A stretch of 64,000 nt of DNA from Larkinella sp. C7 (GTDB lineage Bacteria > Bacteroidota > Bacteroidia > Cytophagales > Spirosomataceae). Location of the stretch: assembly GCF_006149005.1 (NCBI RefSeq), contig NZ_VBSL01000002.1, forward strand, positions 186,001 through 250,000. The letters are read 5' to 3'. The notes under the pieces were generated by a model. It searched no databases, was not told the DNA's origin, and worked only from the letters and a program-made list of their open reading frames with translations. Shown one piece after another: positions 44,135 to 51,974 of this stretch (the first letter of the stretch is position 1; every line of letters starts with the position of its first letter). The position numbers and the translations under genes are program-made.

Positions 44135-44725
44135 ATGAAAACATTTACCTTTTTTCTATTTTCGGGCTTTTGCGCTTTCAATGCCCTGGCCCAGACGACC
44201 GCTCCGACGCCCGACCTGCAAATCAAAACCGCCGTACTGGCCGCTCCCTCCGACAAACGCGATGGTGCAACGGTTTTGGGCTATTCGGGTAAAAACGAAA
44301 TGATTGTGCTGCGGAAAGGAACGAACGATTACGTCTGCCTGGCGGACGACCCGACGCAGAAAGGTCTCAACGTATCCTGCTATCACCAGGGTCTGGAACC
44401 CTTCATGGCCCGTGGTCGGGAATTAAAAAAAGAAGGAAAATCACCGGCTGAAATCATGAAAATCCGGGAGGAAGAAGAAAAAGCGGGCAAGTGGAAAATG
44501 CCCAAACAACCGTCTTCCCTTTTCGTTTATTCAGCACCGGATTCCAGCTACAATGCGGCAACGGGCGAAGTAAAAAATGGCTACCTCCGGTCAGTCGTCT
44601 ACATCCCCTACGCCACCTCCGAAAGCACGGGTTTACCCCTGAAAGCCGAAGCACCCGGCATGCCCTGGATCATGGACCCCGGCACCCACCGGGCGCACAT
44701 CATGATCAATCCCGCAAGGAAATAA
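44135..44725 (+). CDS. Secreted hypothetical protein
   Basis: Protein of 196 residues starting MKTFTFFLFSGFCAFNALAQ (ATG 44135), with a signal peptide. The mature part has VLAAPSDKRDGATVLGYSGK, LRKGTNDYVCLADDPTQKGL, a charged central helix (FMARGRELKKEGKSPAEIMK, IREEEEKAGKWKMPKQPSSL) and the end AEAPGMPWIMDPGTHRAHIM. Two cysteines near 75 and 86 could form a disulfide. I do not recognise the family. It lies just downstream of a palindromic promoter-like site and is followed by the large hairpin H8. Confidence 0.65.
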   Translation: MKTFTFFLFSGFCAFNALAQTTAPTPDLQIKTAVLAAPSDKRDGATVLGYSGKNEMIVLRKGTNDYVCLADDPTQKGLNVSCYHQGLEPFMARGRELKKEGKSPAEIMKIREEEEKAGKWKMPKQPSSLFVYSAPDSSYNAATGEVKNGYLRSVVYIPYATSESTGLPLKAEAPGMPWIMDPGTHRAHIMINPARK

Positions 44726-44732
44726 TTTTATT

Positions 44733-44845
44733 GTTAACTGGTTAGTATGGTTAAATGGCTCTGATGGTTAAAATGGTTGGCTGACGCGTTATTTTTCGTG
44801 CGTTAGCCAACCATTCAACCATCAAAACCACCCAATCCAGTTAAC
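44733..44845. repeat. 3' hairpin element H8 (between convergent genes)
   Basis: Outer arms GTTAACTGG (44733-44741) and CCAGTTAAC (44837-44845) and inner arms 44763-44787 and 44800-44823 pair well. The apex reads GGTTGGCTGACGCG and CGTGCGTTAGCCAACC around a short T-rich loop. The right end covers the EcsC stop codon. Confidence 0.8.
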
Positions 44846-45584
44846 TCTCCATTCCTAACTCCCTCCTTTCCGCCCACCGCATCCGGTAGGCGTTCATGGC
44901 GGTTTTGCCGAGGGAGTCGAGCAGGCGGTAATTGGCAACCAGACCGACGGCGGCACCGATGCCGGGAACCAACTGGGCCATTTTGACCAGATCAATGTAA
45001 TCCCGGTATTCCTGTTGAAAGGTTCGCCAATCGAACTGGTTGATGTCGTCGGGAAGTTGCTGGCTTTTGGCCTGCCAGTTGAGCATCTGCTGGTAAACGA
45101 ACTGCCGACGCTCCTGGCTCGAAAACGCCAGTTGGAAGATATGCATGATGTAAAGCCGCTCCTTGTATTCGTTGACCGGATAGCCGTAAATGGCGGCAAT
45201 TTCGAATAGCAGCTTCATTTTCAGGGCGAGTAACAAAGGAAAATCCGCCAGCCCCAGCAGAATGCCGCCCGCGCCGGTAACGCCCCCCTCAGCCGCTCCG
45301 GCGGTTTTATAGAATGCAATGCGATCCCGAACCCGCTCCTCCCGTTCTTCCAGTGACAACGGTTCCAGCAGTGGCTGCCGGGTCAGAAACTCCGCGCCGA
45401 ACAACACGGCCCGCGTCATTTGCTTGATCGTCGCCGTAATGGCCTGATGCACTTTCTCGGGAATGAACTTGTTCATCCGCGTTTGCAGGTTCTTCGAAAG
45501 CCGGTTGACGGCCGACGGTCTGCGCATCATTTTCTGTCGCCAGACATTCAATTCACGCACCACGGCGTCTTCGTAAGGGGACAT
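44841..45584 (-). CDS. EcsC family protein
   Basis: Protein of 247 residues with the EcsC pattern: PYEDAVVRELNVWRQKMMRR at the N-terminus, TAGAAEGGVTGAGGILLGLA with the LPLLLALKMKLLFEIAAIYG region (hydrophobic, about 115-145), and the C-terminal VPGIGAAVGLVANYRLLDSL. The hydrophobic stretches suggest membrane association. The function of EcsC proteins is not established, though in Gram-positive bacteria one is encoded with an ABC transporter. Its stop codon lies in hairpin H8. It follows the beta-helix gene on the same strand. Confidence 0.85.
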   Translation of the reverse strand: MSPYEDAVVRELNVWRQKMMRRPSAVNRLSKNLQTRMNKFIPEKVHQAITATIKQMTRAVLFGAEFLTRQPLLEPLSLEEREERVRDRIAFYKTAGAAEGGVTGAGGILLGLADFPLLLALKMKLLFEIAAIYGYPVNEYKERLYIMHIFQLAFSSQERRQFVYQQMLNWQAKSQQLPDDINQFDWRTFQQEYRDYIDLVKMAQLVPGIGAAVGLVANYRLLDSLGKTAMNAYRMRWAERRELGMES

Positions 45585-45605
45585 TGCTGTTCGTTGGTTT
45601 CAGGT

Positions 45606-47045
45606 TTATCGCGGTTGTCGGCGGTTTGTTTGCCGGACGCCGGTTCCCATTTTTGCGTTGTTCGACACCCGGTTGTACCCTTCAAAGGTTGTGTTATCGA
45701 CCGTGGTATTATACGAATCCAGACTCAATTGAATGGCGGTTTTGGTACTGTCGGTCGTACGGAACCGACTACCGGCTGTAATCCGGCTTTGTTTGATTCG
45801 GGCACCCACAATGCCCCCGTTGATAAACTGGCTGTTTTTGACCAGCAACTCGGTCAACTGCCCGTTGTAGTACCGGATATTGCTGCCCCGAAAGGTGGCG
45901 CCATTGACCGTAATCCGGCGCGAACCGGAATTTTCGTAACTGATGTAAGCGTCTTTGTCAAAATCGCAACCCGGCCCGATAATCGTCTCCTCGTTGGTGG
46001 AAGTGCCTCCGCCGTAGTTGGAAAACGAATTGCGGGCGACGGTGTTCAGGGTGCGTACTTTGATCAGGGTAACCGGGCCGCTGAATGTCAAAACGCCATC
46101 GGTGTCGGTTGCTTCCAGCCCTTTGCCACAATTCCGGGCCGTAAAATTGGTGATCGCAATGCGGTATTGGTAATGTAACCCTTTTACGGCATTCACGCAA
46201 TTTTCGGCCTCTCCGTTTTGAATGGTGGCTTTTACGCGCTCCGAAACGCCAAAACCCACCCGGTAGCCGATCGCTTTACAAGTGTTCCACGTCACGCGGT
46301 GGTCCGAATCGGTTTGCTCACCCTCCGACCAGAAACCGGCATACGGGCTGATTCCTTTCGTATTTCGGGCCACACAACGCACAAACACGGTGCCGGGCGC
46401 ATTGTCGCTGTCGAAGGCATCGCCCACGCAGTCGGTCGCGGTGCAGGATTCAAAACGCGTATTCCGGGCGTAGCCCCCGGCAATAAACGGCGATTTTCCG
46501 CCGACATCATGATACCGTTTCTGGCCACTGGCCCGGCAGTTCCGAAACACATTGCGATCCGAAAGCGCGGTTGAGTTTCCGGCATTGAACAGTTGATTTT
46601 CAACGACAAACGTGCTGGCATCGGCATTCTGAATGGAAACCCGATCGGCCCCGCTGGCCGTACAGCCGCCGAAATAGATACCGCCCTCAATCGGGCTTTT
46701 GTCGCAGTCGATGGACAGATCCCGAATAAAAACCCGCTGCTTCCGGTTGGCCCAGAACGCATAGCCACGCTGGGAATCCCGGATCAGAAACGTCCGGCCC
46801 ATGCCGGCCCCCTGAATGCTGATTCCCGATCCGGTGATTTCGACCGGCCCCTGCACGAACTGCCCGGCGGGGTAAGTCAGTGTGCCTCCACCCTGCCTTT
46901 GTAGATCGGCGATTGCCCGGACTGCCGCCGGTGTATAATCAGTTTCGCCGTTTTTTTTGTACTTTACAATGGAAACAACTGGCAGTGCCAAAGTCGCTGA
47001 ACCCCAGAGCATAAGGAATAAAAGGAAAATGGAATGACGGGACAT
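45606..47045 (-). CDS. Secreted right-handed parallel beta-helix protein (pectate-lyase-like fold)
   Basis: Protein of 479 residues from MSRHSIFLLFLMLWGSATLA (ATG 47045), with a signal peptide. The start of the mature part, YKKNGETDYTPAAVRAIADL followed by QRQGGGTLTYPAGQFVQGPV, is the typical N-cap of pectate-lyase-superfamily proteins. Many short turns follow, such as RVSIQNADASTFVVENQLFN and NVFRNCRASGQKRYHDVGGK, rich in Asn and Cys, as expected for stacked beta-helix coils. It may bind or cleave polysaccharide. No clear catalytic triad is seen, and no glycan-use genes lie nearby. Divergent from the first L,D-transpeptidase gene. Confidence 0.82.
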   Translation of the reverse strand: MSRHSIFLLFLMLWGSATLALPVVSIVKYKKNGETDYTPAAVRAIADLQRQGGGTLTYPAGQFVQGPVEITGSGISIQGAGMGRTFLIRDSQRGYAFWANRKQRVFIRDLSIDCDKSPIEGGIYFGGCTASGADRVSIQNADASTFVVENQLFNAGNSTALSDRNVFRNCRASGQKRYHDVGGKSPFIAGGYARNTRFESCTATDCVGDAFDSDNAPGTVFVRCVARNTKGISPYAGFWSEGEQTDSDHRVTWNTCKAIGYRVGFGVSERVKATIQNGEAENCVNAVKGLHYQYRIAITNFTARNCGKGLEATDTDGVLTFSGPVTLIKVRTLNTVARNSFSNYGGGTSTNEETIIGPGCDFDKDAYISYENSGSRRITVNGATFRGSNIRYYNGQLTELLVKNSQFINGGIVGARIKQSRITAGSRFRTTDSTKTAIQLSLDSYNTTVDNTTFEGYNRVSNNAKMGTGVRQTNRRQPR

Positions 47046-47141
47046 AAGGCAGAAATTCATGGAACTATCGAATTATTATGGCACAGTTGGCGTTAGTTAC
47101 CTACATCCCTTTTTACATACTAACCAGTTAACCAACGTTTT

Positions 47142-47822
47142 ATGAAAAAAGCGCTGCTGATTCTGCTTGCCATTCTTCCGCTAAGCCTTGCCAGTGTTGG
47201 CACCACGGTTAGTGCCAAAGCCCACACCGCGGTTGACAAAGCCAGCCTTTGGGCGGGGGTTTACGACGGGTTGAACCTGGAACGCATGGGGCTTCAAAAA
47301 GAGGTATTCGACTACGCCCTGCGTGGTATTCAGAAAACCAAGTTTACAAAATCCATTCTGAGCATCGTTGACCTGAGCCAGCCGTCGAACAAAAAGCGGC
47401 TGTATGTCATCGATCTCGATCAACAGAAATTATTGTTTCAGACCTATGTCGCCCACGGCCGGAATTCGGGCGAACTGATGGCGGCTTCGTTTTCCAACAC
47501 GTTTTCGTCTTTCCAATCCAGTCTGGGATTCTACCAAACCCTCAATACCTACCAGGGCAAACACGGTTTGTCGCTGCAACTGAAAGGATTGGAACAGGGT
47601 TTTAATGATAACGCCTTTAGCCGCGCCATTGTGATGCACGGTGCGGATTATGTCTGCGAAGATTTTATTCGCAAAACCGGTCGGCTAGGCCGTAGCCAGG
47701 GTTGCCCGGCCATTGCCAACGCGGTCAGCAAAGACATCATCAATGCCATCAAAGGCGGTTCCTGTCTGTTCGTCTATTCACCCAGCCCGGATTATCTGCA
47801 AAAATCAACGTTTCTGCTGTAA
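47142..47822 (+). CDS. Murein L,D-transpeptidase catalytic-domain protein (YkuD_2 type)
   Basis: Exported protein of 226 residues with signal peptide MKKALLILLAILPLSLASVG. The domain (about 40-225) has KRLYVIDLDQQKLLFQTYVA, HGRNSGELMAASFSNTFSSF, SSLGFY, and the active region IVMHGADYVCEDF with the catalytic segment GRSQGCPAIANAV, where Cys is the nucleophile and His is present upstream. Such enzymes form or remodel 3-3 cross-links, or cut lipoprotein links. Its stop abuts the stop of the convergent L,D-transpeptidase gene with no base between. Confidence 0.88.
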   Translation: MKKALLILLAILPLSLASVGTTVSAKAHTAVDKASLWAGVYDGLNLERMGLQKEVFDYALRGIQKTKFTKSILSIVDLSQPSNKKRLYVIDLDQQKLLFQTYVAHGRNSGELMAASFSNTFSSFQSSLGFYQTLNTYQGKHGLSLQLKGLEQGFNDNAFSRAIVMHGADYVCEDFIRKTGRLGRSQGCPAIANAVSKDIINAIKGGSCLFVYSPSPDYLQKSTFLL

Positions 47823-49028
47823 TTACATCGGGCGACCGTCCAGATCGTATACATCTTTGTAATAACGCAACTGCCCTTTTTCATCGACATCGACCCGGTT
47901 GTAGACCACAAAAACCGGGAACGGTTTGGGTAGTGTCAGCGTCTGCGGTTTTTGATCGACCATACAGCGGTTCATGAATCCTTCGTCCAGCACCGGCGTC
48001 CCCATCAGATAGTTAGCCAGTTCAACCGGTTTCTGCACCCGCATACAGCCGTGGCTACGCCAGCGGTTGCTGGTTTGGTCAAACAGGTCACGGGCGTTCG
48101 TATCGTGGAGGTAAATAGCCCCCGGCCCGGTCAGGTTGAACTTGATCAAACCCAGGGAGTTGTTACACCCGGAAGCCTGCCGAAACCGATAGGGAAAATT
48201 CTCGGCGGACATTTCTTCCCAGTTAATTTCGGACGGATCGACCACCTGCTCTTTTTCGTTCAGCACCTCCATATTCTGGTTCTCCAGATAGTCTGCGCTT
48301 TGCTGCACCTTCGGCAAAATTTCCTTCAGACCGATGCCACGCGGCACATTCCAGTAGGGATAGGTGATGATGTCGGTGAGATAGGTTGTAAAGAACGGCG
48401 TTTTGGTATCTTTCTTCCCCGCAATGACGTCCATCGGCAGCAGGCATTTCCCACTCCGATCGTAGATGTTCAATTGGGCGGCCGGAACGTTAACGACCAG
48501 AAACCGGTCAAAATCAAAGCGATTCAGATAGCGATAAAAATTCAGCGTCTGACGAATGTATTTCCCGGTATCGGATGGCGCGTTTTTCCTTAATTTGGCG
48601 TAGGCACTGACCAGCGTGGTATAATGTCCAAAAACCGGTGTTTTCCGCAGCGAATCCAGCGCCGATTTTCCTTCGTCTTTTTTCAGCATGGCAATTGCCC
48701 AGACGGTGTCGATTTTTTCCGGGATCTTGTTATACGTGATCCGGGACGGTTTTAGTCCGTAGCGCAGTTCCAGCAATAAGCCCGTGAACTTTTCGCCAAA
48801 CTCTTTTTTGGTATCGGATTCGAGGAACGAATACCGGTTGGTGTCGATCCCGACCGAATCCGCAGCCCGGCACAACTGCCGCATAACCACTTCCGCCTGA
48901 GAGCGATCCCAGCCCTCAGCCGGAACATCGTTTTTATTCAATAATCCAAAGTGCCTGATTGAAAACCAGGCTACCAGGACGACAATAACGGCACTTCCTA
49001 TTAAAATGATGATATTTCGGCGTTCCAT
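47823..49028 (-). CDS. L,D-transpeptidase with N-terminal helical region (YcbB/LdtD-like, shortened)
   Basis: Protein of 401 residues with an N-terminal membrane segment or signal (IIILIGSAVIVVLVAWFSI). A helical part (about 45-170) contains LRYGLKPSRITYNKIPEK, close to the scaffold of YcbB-type enzymes. The YkuD domain covers about 195-365: LVVNVPAAQLNIYDRSGKCL, TYPYWNVPRGIGLKEILPKV, IYLHDTNARDLFDQTSNRWR and the catalytic SHGCMRVQ. It is shorter than E. coli YcbB (about 615 residues). The enzyme would make 3-3 peptidoglycan cross-links in the periplasm. Confidence 0.9.
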   Translation of the reverse strand: MERRNIIILIGSAVIVVLVAWFSIRHFGLLNKNDVPAEGWDRSQAEVVMRQLCRAADSVGIDTNRYSFLESDTKKEFGEKFTGLLLELRYGLKPSRITYNKIPEKIDTVWAIAMLKKDEGKSALDSLRKTPVFGHYTTLVSAYAKLRKNAPSDTGKYIRQTLNFYRYLNRFDFDRFLVVNVPAAQLNIYDRSGKCLLPMDVIAGKKDTKTPFFTTYLTDIITYPYWNVPRGIGLKEILPKVQQSADYLENQNMEVLNEKEQVVDPSEINWEEMSAENFPYRFRQASGCNNSLGLIKFNLTGPGAIYLHDTNARDLFDQTSNRWRSHGCMRVQKPVELANYLMGTPVLDEGFMNRCMVDQKPQTLTLPKPFPVFVVYNRVDVDEKGQLRYYKDVYDLDGRPM

Positions 49029-49108
49029 ACGTGAGTTCTATTATACGTACCCTTAAAACACCATTCCAAGCCGTGGTGTTTAACTTTTACAGGATCATTT
49101 ACCGGAAA

Positions 49109-49150
49109 AAGCCCCGAAAGCCCTGATTGGATCAGCAGCCGTCGGGGCTT
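49109..49150 (-). terminator. Terminator after the MBL-fold gene
   Basis: AAGCCCCGA (49109-49117) pairs with TCGGGGCTT (49142-49150), with an inner CTGAT/ATCAG pair. On the minus strand a T run follows. It lies 36 bp past the stop at 49187. Confidence 0.68.
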
Positions 49151-49186
49151 TTGGTGCTTTTGCGCCTTCATAACCAGCGCAGCGCC

Positions 49187-50155
49187 TTATTTCTTCCGCT
49201 TGGTGCCTAAAAGCAGCATTACCGTACCGACGATGACGCCAATACTGAGGATACGGGTAACATGGTACGAAATCGGGGCGGGCATATCGACAATTCCCTC
49301 CTCATCCGAATGCACGGGTTGCTTCACATATCGACCTCCTTTCGGCACTTCCCGGCTTTCAAAATGGAGCACTAAATCTTCCAGGAGCTGTGGAAGTTGG
49401 ATGCCCTGAATCGCTTTTCCGTGCCCGGTACCGGCCGACGTCGGGTTCAGGGCCGCCAGTTCCTGAATCGAACGTTTTGCGGCTTCCCAGTCAATCGTGA
49501 AATAAGCCGGTGGCCCATGTAGCTCCTGCTTCTGGGTCATCACGGCAAACGCCGAGTTCTGATCGGTATTGGTGAATGCGTCACCCGCCACCAGACTCCG
49601 GTCGCTCTCCCGGAACAACGAAACATGGCCGGGCGAATGACCGGGCGTATGGATGACTTTCCAATCGGGCAATTCCGGGATCAGACCATCCGCCGGAATC
49701 GGCCGAATCCGATCACCAAAATTATACGGTGCTGTTGGGAACATCCACGACATGTAGGCCATTGCCCCGCCCCCAACCGATGGGTCTGGCGGTGGATAAT
49801 GCGACTTCCCCTGTAAAAACGGCATTTCCAGGGGGTGGGCATAAACCGGCACCGTTCCCCAGGCTTTCAGCAAGGCTTCCAGCGATCCGGCGTGGTCAAA
49901 ATGGCCGTGCGTCAGCACAATGGCCTGGGGCGGGTTGGAATCGCCAAACCATTCCCGGGCTTTTTTCAAAATCTGATCGGCACCGGAAGGTGTTCCGGTG
50001 TCAATCAGAACCCATTTCCCACCGGGTTGCGATTCTCCAATAAAATAGATGTTGACAAAGCCATTTTTTATCCCTCTCACGTCTTCGGCGACGTCATACG
50101 GACTCCGTTCTTCACGGGTTGTCAGATTTTCGAGTGTCTGCCTTTCCATACCCAC
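49187..50155 (-). CDS. MBL-fold metallo-hydrolase with C-terminal membrane segment
   Basis: Protein of 322 residues. The metallo-beta-lactamase fold is clear: VLIDTGTPSGADQILKKARE, metal motif LTHGHFDHAGS (HxHxDH), HTPGHSPGHVSLF and LVAGDAF, with a late histidine in TGHGKAI. It binds two metal ions and hydrolyses an unknown substrate. After the enzyme domain, one hydrophobic segment near 298-315 (RILSIGVIVGTVMLLLG) ends in a basic tail, so it is probably tail-anchored. The start could also be the ATG two codons later. It is divergent from a small lipoprotein gene. Confidence 0.88.
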   Translation of the reverse strand: MGMERQTLENLTTREERSPYDVAEDVRGIKNGFVNIYFIGESQPGGKWVLIDTGTPSGADQILKKAREWFGDSNPPQAIVLTHGHFDHAGSLEALLKAWGTVPVYAHPLEMPFLQGKSHYPPPDPSVGGGAMAYMSWMFPTAPYNFGDRIRPIPADGLIPELPDWKVIHTPGHSPGHVSLFRESDRSLVAGDAFTNTDQNSAFAVMTQKQELHGPPAYFTIDWEAAKRSIQELAALNPTSAGTGHGKAIQGIQLPQLLEDLVLHFESREVPKGGRYVKQPVHSDEEGIVDMPAPISYHVTRILSIGVIVGTVMLLLGTKRKK

Positions 50156-50299
50156 GTTTGATTTGGTTTGCTTTTTTAACCTGATCTCTCCCGGATTGTT
50201 GACATTAGTTATTTACCGTTTCACATATTCAATTCAACAGTTCAGATAAAATTTGTTTTCGGATCGCAACTAACGTACAGACCTTTGTCTCAACAAACG

Positions 50300-50314
50300 A
50301 CAACAACAACTACT
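50300..50314 (+). promoter_or_regulatory. CAA-repeat 5' leader before the small lipoprotein gene
   Basis: ACAACAACAACTACT ends 3 nt before the ATG at 50318. It is identical over 15 bases to the leader of the TonB receptor at 179-2530. Confidence 0.4.
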
Positions 50315-50317
50315 GCT

Positions 50318-50695
50318 ATGAACTTCTTGCCTACCTTCTCAAACCATTTTTTAACCCGGTTTTGCCTGCAATTCCTGTGTGCCGTGCTTCTGCTGAGCGT
50401 TACGGTTTCCTGTAAAAAAGAAACGGAAGTTGAACCGGATTCAGGCCGGGTAATTTTCTGGTCGTCCAACAATGCCATCGAAACCATTAAGGTGGATTGT
50501 TACGTCGACGGCACCAAAGTGGGAACGCTGAGCAAAGTAACGGCGTCCGCTCCATCCTGCGACGCGACGGGTTCGCCCGTAACCACCGTGAAAGCGGGGG
50601 AACACGAGCTCGAATTCCGGGCCGCCAACGGCCAGAGTTTCTCCGAAACCTTCACTGTCGAAGCGGGGAAATGTGTTGATTTTGAATTGATGTAA
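50318..50695 (+). CDS. Small lipoprotein, hypothetical
   Basis: Protein of 125 residues from MNFLPTFSNHFLTRFCLQFL (ATG 50318; a TTG frame starts at 50285). The hydrophobic stretch AVLLLSVTVSCKKE looks like a lipoprotein signal with Cys as anchor, though the lipobox is imperfect. The mature part (VIFWSSNNAIETIKVDCYVD, GTKVGTLSKV, GEHELEFRAANGQSFSETFT) is a small beta-sandwich-like unit with two further cysteines (SCDATG and GKCVDF). Function unknown. It is followed by hairpin H9. Confidence 0.65.
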   Translation: MNFLPTFSNHFLTRFCLQFLCAVLLLSVTVSCKKETEVEPDSGRVIFWSSNNAIETIKVDCYVDGTKVGTLSKVTASAPSCDATGSPVTTVKAGEHELEFRAANGQSFSETFTVEAGKCVDFELM

Positions 50696-50707
50696 AAGAG
50701 GTTTACA

Positions 50708-50786
50708 GTTTTCGGTATACGGTTTACGGGGACTGGCGCATTCATCCTGTTCGTGCGTCAGTCTCCGTAAACCGTATACCGAAAAC
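50708..50786. repeat. 3' hairpin element H9 (after the small lipoprotein gene)
   Basis: Two 33-nt arms (50708-50740 and 50754-50786) pair with two mismatches. The 5' arm contains TTCGGTATACGGTTTACGG. The apex has GGGACTGGCGCATTC and TTCGTGCGTCAGTC, close to the H8 apex. It begins within 15 bp of the stop. Confidence 0.88.
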
Positions 50787-50837
50787 CATAAAACCGTAAA
50801 CTAAGCCCCATCGTAATGGTCGACTTCCAAATTTGTA

Positions 50838-50845
50838 TATCTTTG
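50838..50845 (+). promoter_or_regulatory. -7 promoter element upstream of the 50868 gene
   Basis: TATCTTTG matches TAnnTTTG. It lies 22 bp before the ATG at 50868, which argues against the alternative GTG start at 50847. No good -33 element was found. Confidence 0.45.
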
Positions 50846-50867
50846 CGTGCGAAAACCGCTGTTGAGA

Positions 50868-51167
50868 ATGCGAGTTCTGAAAGTGACCAAATACAGCCCG
50901 ATTTTACACGAATTACGGGCATCGTGGGGCGTGCTCCAGGCGGGTAAATACCTCCTGGCCGAATCCATGCAAAACCGGAGCGAGGAGGACGATTTCTTTG
51001 CGTATCAGAATGCCGTTGCCGAAATCGGTCGTATCGAGCGCAAACTCGATATTCTATACGATGAAATCCAGGCCATCGAGTTGCTGCACCAGGCTGCGAT
51101 TCTGACCGGGAATTACGAGGATCTATCGAGCCGAAAACGCTCGAACGGCAATACTTCCCTGAATTAA
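50868..51167 (+). CDS. Small hypothetical protein, mostly helical
   Basis: Protein of 99 residues from ATG 50868; a GTG at 50847 and a TTG at 50862 are in frame but lie too close to the predicted promoter. The sequence MRVLKVTKYSPILHELRASW and AVAEIGRIERKLDILYDEIQ, followed by AIELLHQAAI, suggests two helices. There is no signal peptide, membrane segment or known domain. Its last four bases overlap the end of the convergent DeoR gene. Function unknown. Confidence 0.55.
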   Translation: MRVLKVTKYSPILHELRASWGVLQAGKYLLAESMQNRSEEDDFFAYQNAVAEIGRIERKLDILYDEIQAIELLHQAAILTGNYEDLSSRKRSNGNTSLN

Positions 51168-51916
51168 TTCAACACCCGAACACCTTGTTCGCGGTACAGT
51201 TCCAGCACCTCCGGCTTGGCATTGGAGTCCGTTACGAGCACCTGAACCAGGCTCAGCGGAGCAAACTGCACATATTTGTCTTTTTCCAGTTTCGTCGAGT
51301 CACACAACAGATAAACGGTTTCGGCCTGCGCGGCCATCGCCAGCGTCATCCCGCCTTCGGTTTCGCTGTGAGCCGACAGTCCGTGCTGCGCCGAAATACC
51401 GTCGACACCCAGAAACGCTTTGTGCGCGTGGTAGCGGGCCACGTGCTCATGGGCGATCAATCCGTGAACAGCCTGCCGTTTCGGATCCACTTCTCCCCCC
51501 ACCAGATTCACCCTCACTTCCGACTGCATCAGCTCGTTGACCACCGGTAATGAGTTCGTTATCACCTGAATGCGTTTATTCCGGATAAACTGACAAAGAC
51601 GGAAAACCGTACTCCCACAATCCATAAACACCACCTCCCCTTCGTTGATCTCCTGGGCCGCCAGTCGACAAATGTGGTCTTTGTTCTCGGAATTGACGGC
51701 GGTTTTGTTCACAAACTGCACTGGATTGATGGCTAGCCCCACTTTCATGGCACCACCGTGTGTGCGGTAAATCAACCCGTCGGTCGCCAGTGTCGTTAAA
51801 TCCCGACGAATGGTAATTTCCGAGGTTTGCAGGAGTTCGGCCAGTTCTTTCACGTCAACCGACCCTTTCTCTTCGACCGTTTGTAAAATAAGCCGCTTGC
51901 GGTTAGGAAAATTCAT
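51164..51916 (-). CDS. DeoR/GlpR-family transcriptional regulator
   Basis: DNA-binding regulator of 250 residues from MNFPNRKRLILQTVEEKGSV (ATG 51916). The N-terminal helix-turn-helix (6-57; VDVKELAELLQTSEITIRRD followed by LTTLATDGLIYRTHGGAM) is the DeoR type. The C-terminal DeoRC sugar-phosphate-sensing domain (about 75-235) has VFMDCGSTVFRLCQFI, ITNSLPVVNELM and KAFLGVDGISAQHGLSAHSE. It is divergent from nudK, 58 bp away, with tandem repeats in the spacer that could be its operator. The effector is probably a phosphosugar. Confidence 0.92.
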   Translation of the reverse strand: MNFPNRKRLILQTVEEKGSVDVKELAELLQTSEITIRRDLTTLATDGLIYRTHGGAMKVGLAINPVQFVNKTAVNSENKDHICRLAAQEINEGEVVFMDCGSTVFRLCQFIRNKRIQVITNSLPVVNELMQSEVRVNLVGGEVDPKRQAVHGLIAHEHVARYHAHKAFLGVDGISAQHGLSAHSETEGGMTLAMAAQAETVYLLCDSTKLEKDKYVQFAPLSLVQVLVTDSNAKPEVLELYREQGVRVLN

Positions 51917-51934
51917 CGCTGAGTTTTTAATTTG

Positions 51935-51970
51935 CTCAAAAATAATCAAAAACAATCAAAAACAACCAAT
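51935..51970. promoter_or_regulatory. Tandem AATCAAAAAC repeats, possible DeoR operator
   Basis: AATCAAAAAC occurs twice in perfect tandem (51944-51953 and 51954-51963), flanked by partial copies (GCTCAAAAAT before, AACC after). The 10-bp period equals one helical turn. It lies between the divergent DeoR and NudK genes. Confidence 0.5.
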
Positions 51971-51974
51971 ACTA

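Noticed and set aside
50847-50867. GTG start at 50847 for the 99-residue protein
   Set aside because: It lies 2 bp after a -7 promoter element, which would leave essentially no leader and place the start before the likely transcript start.
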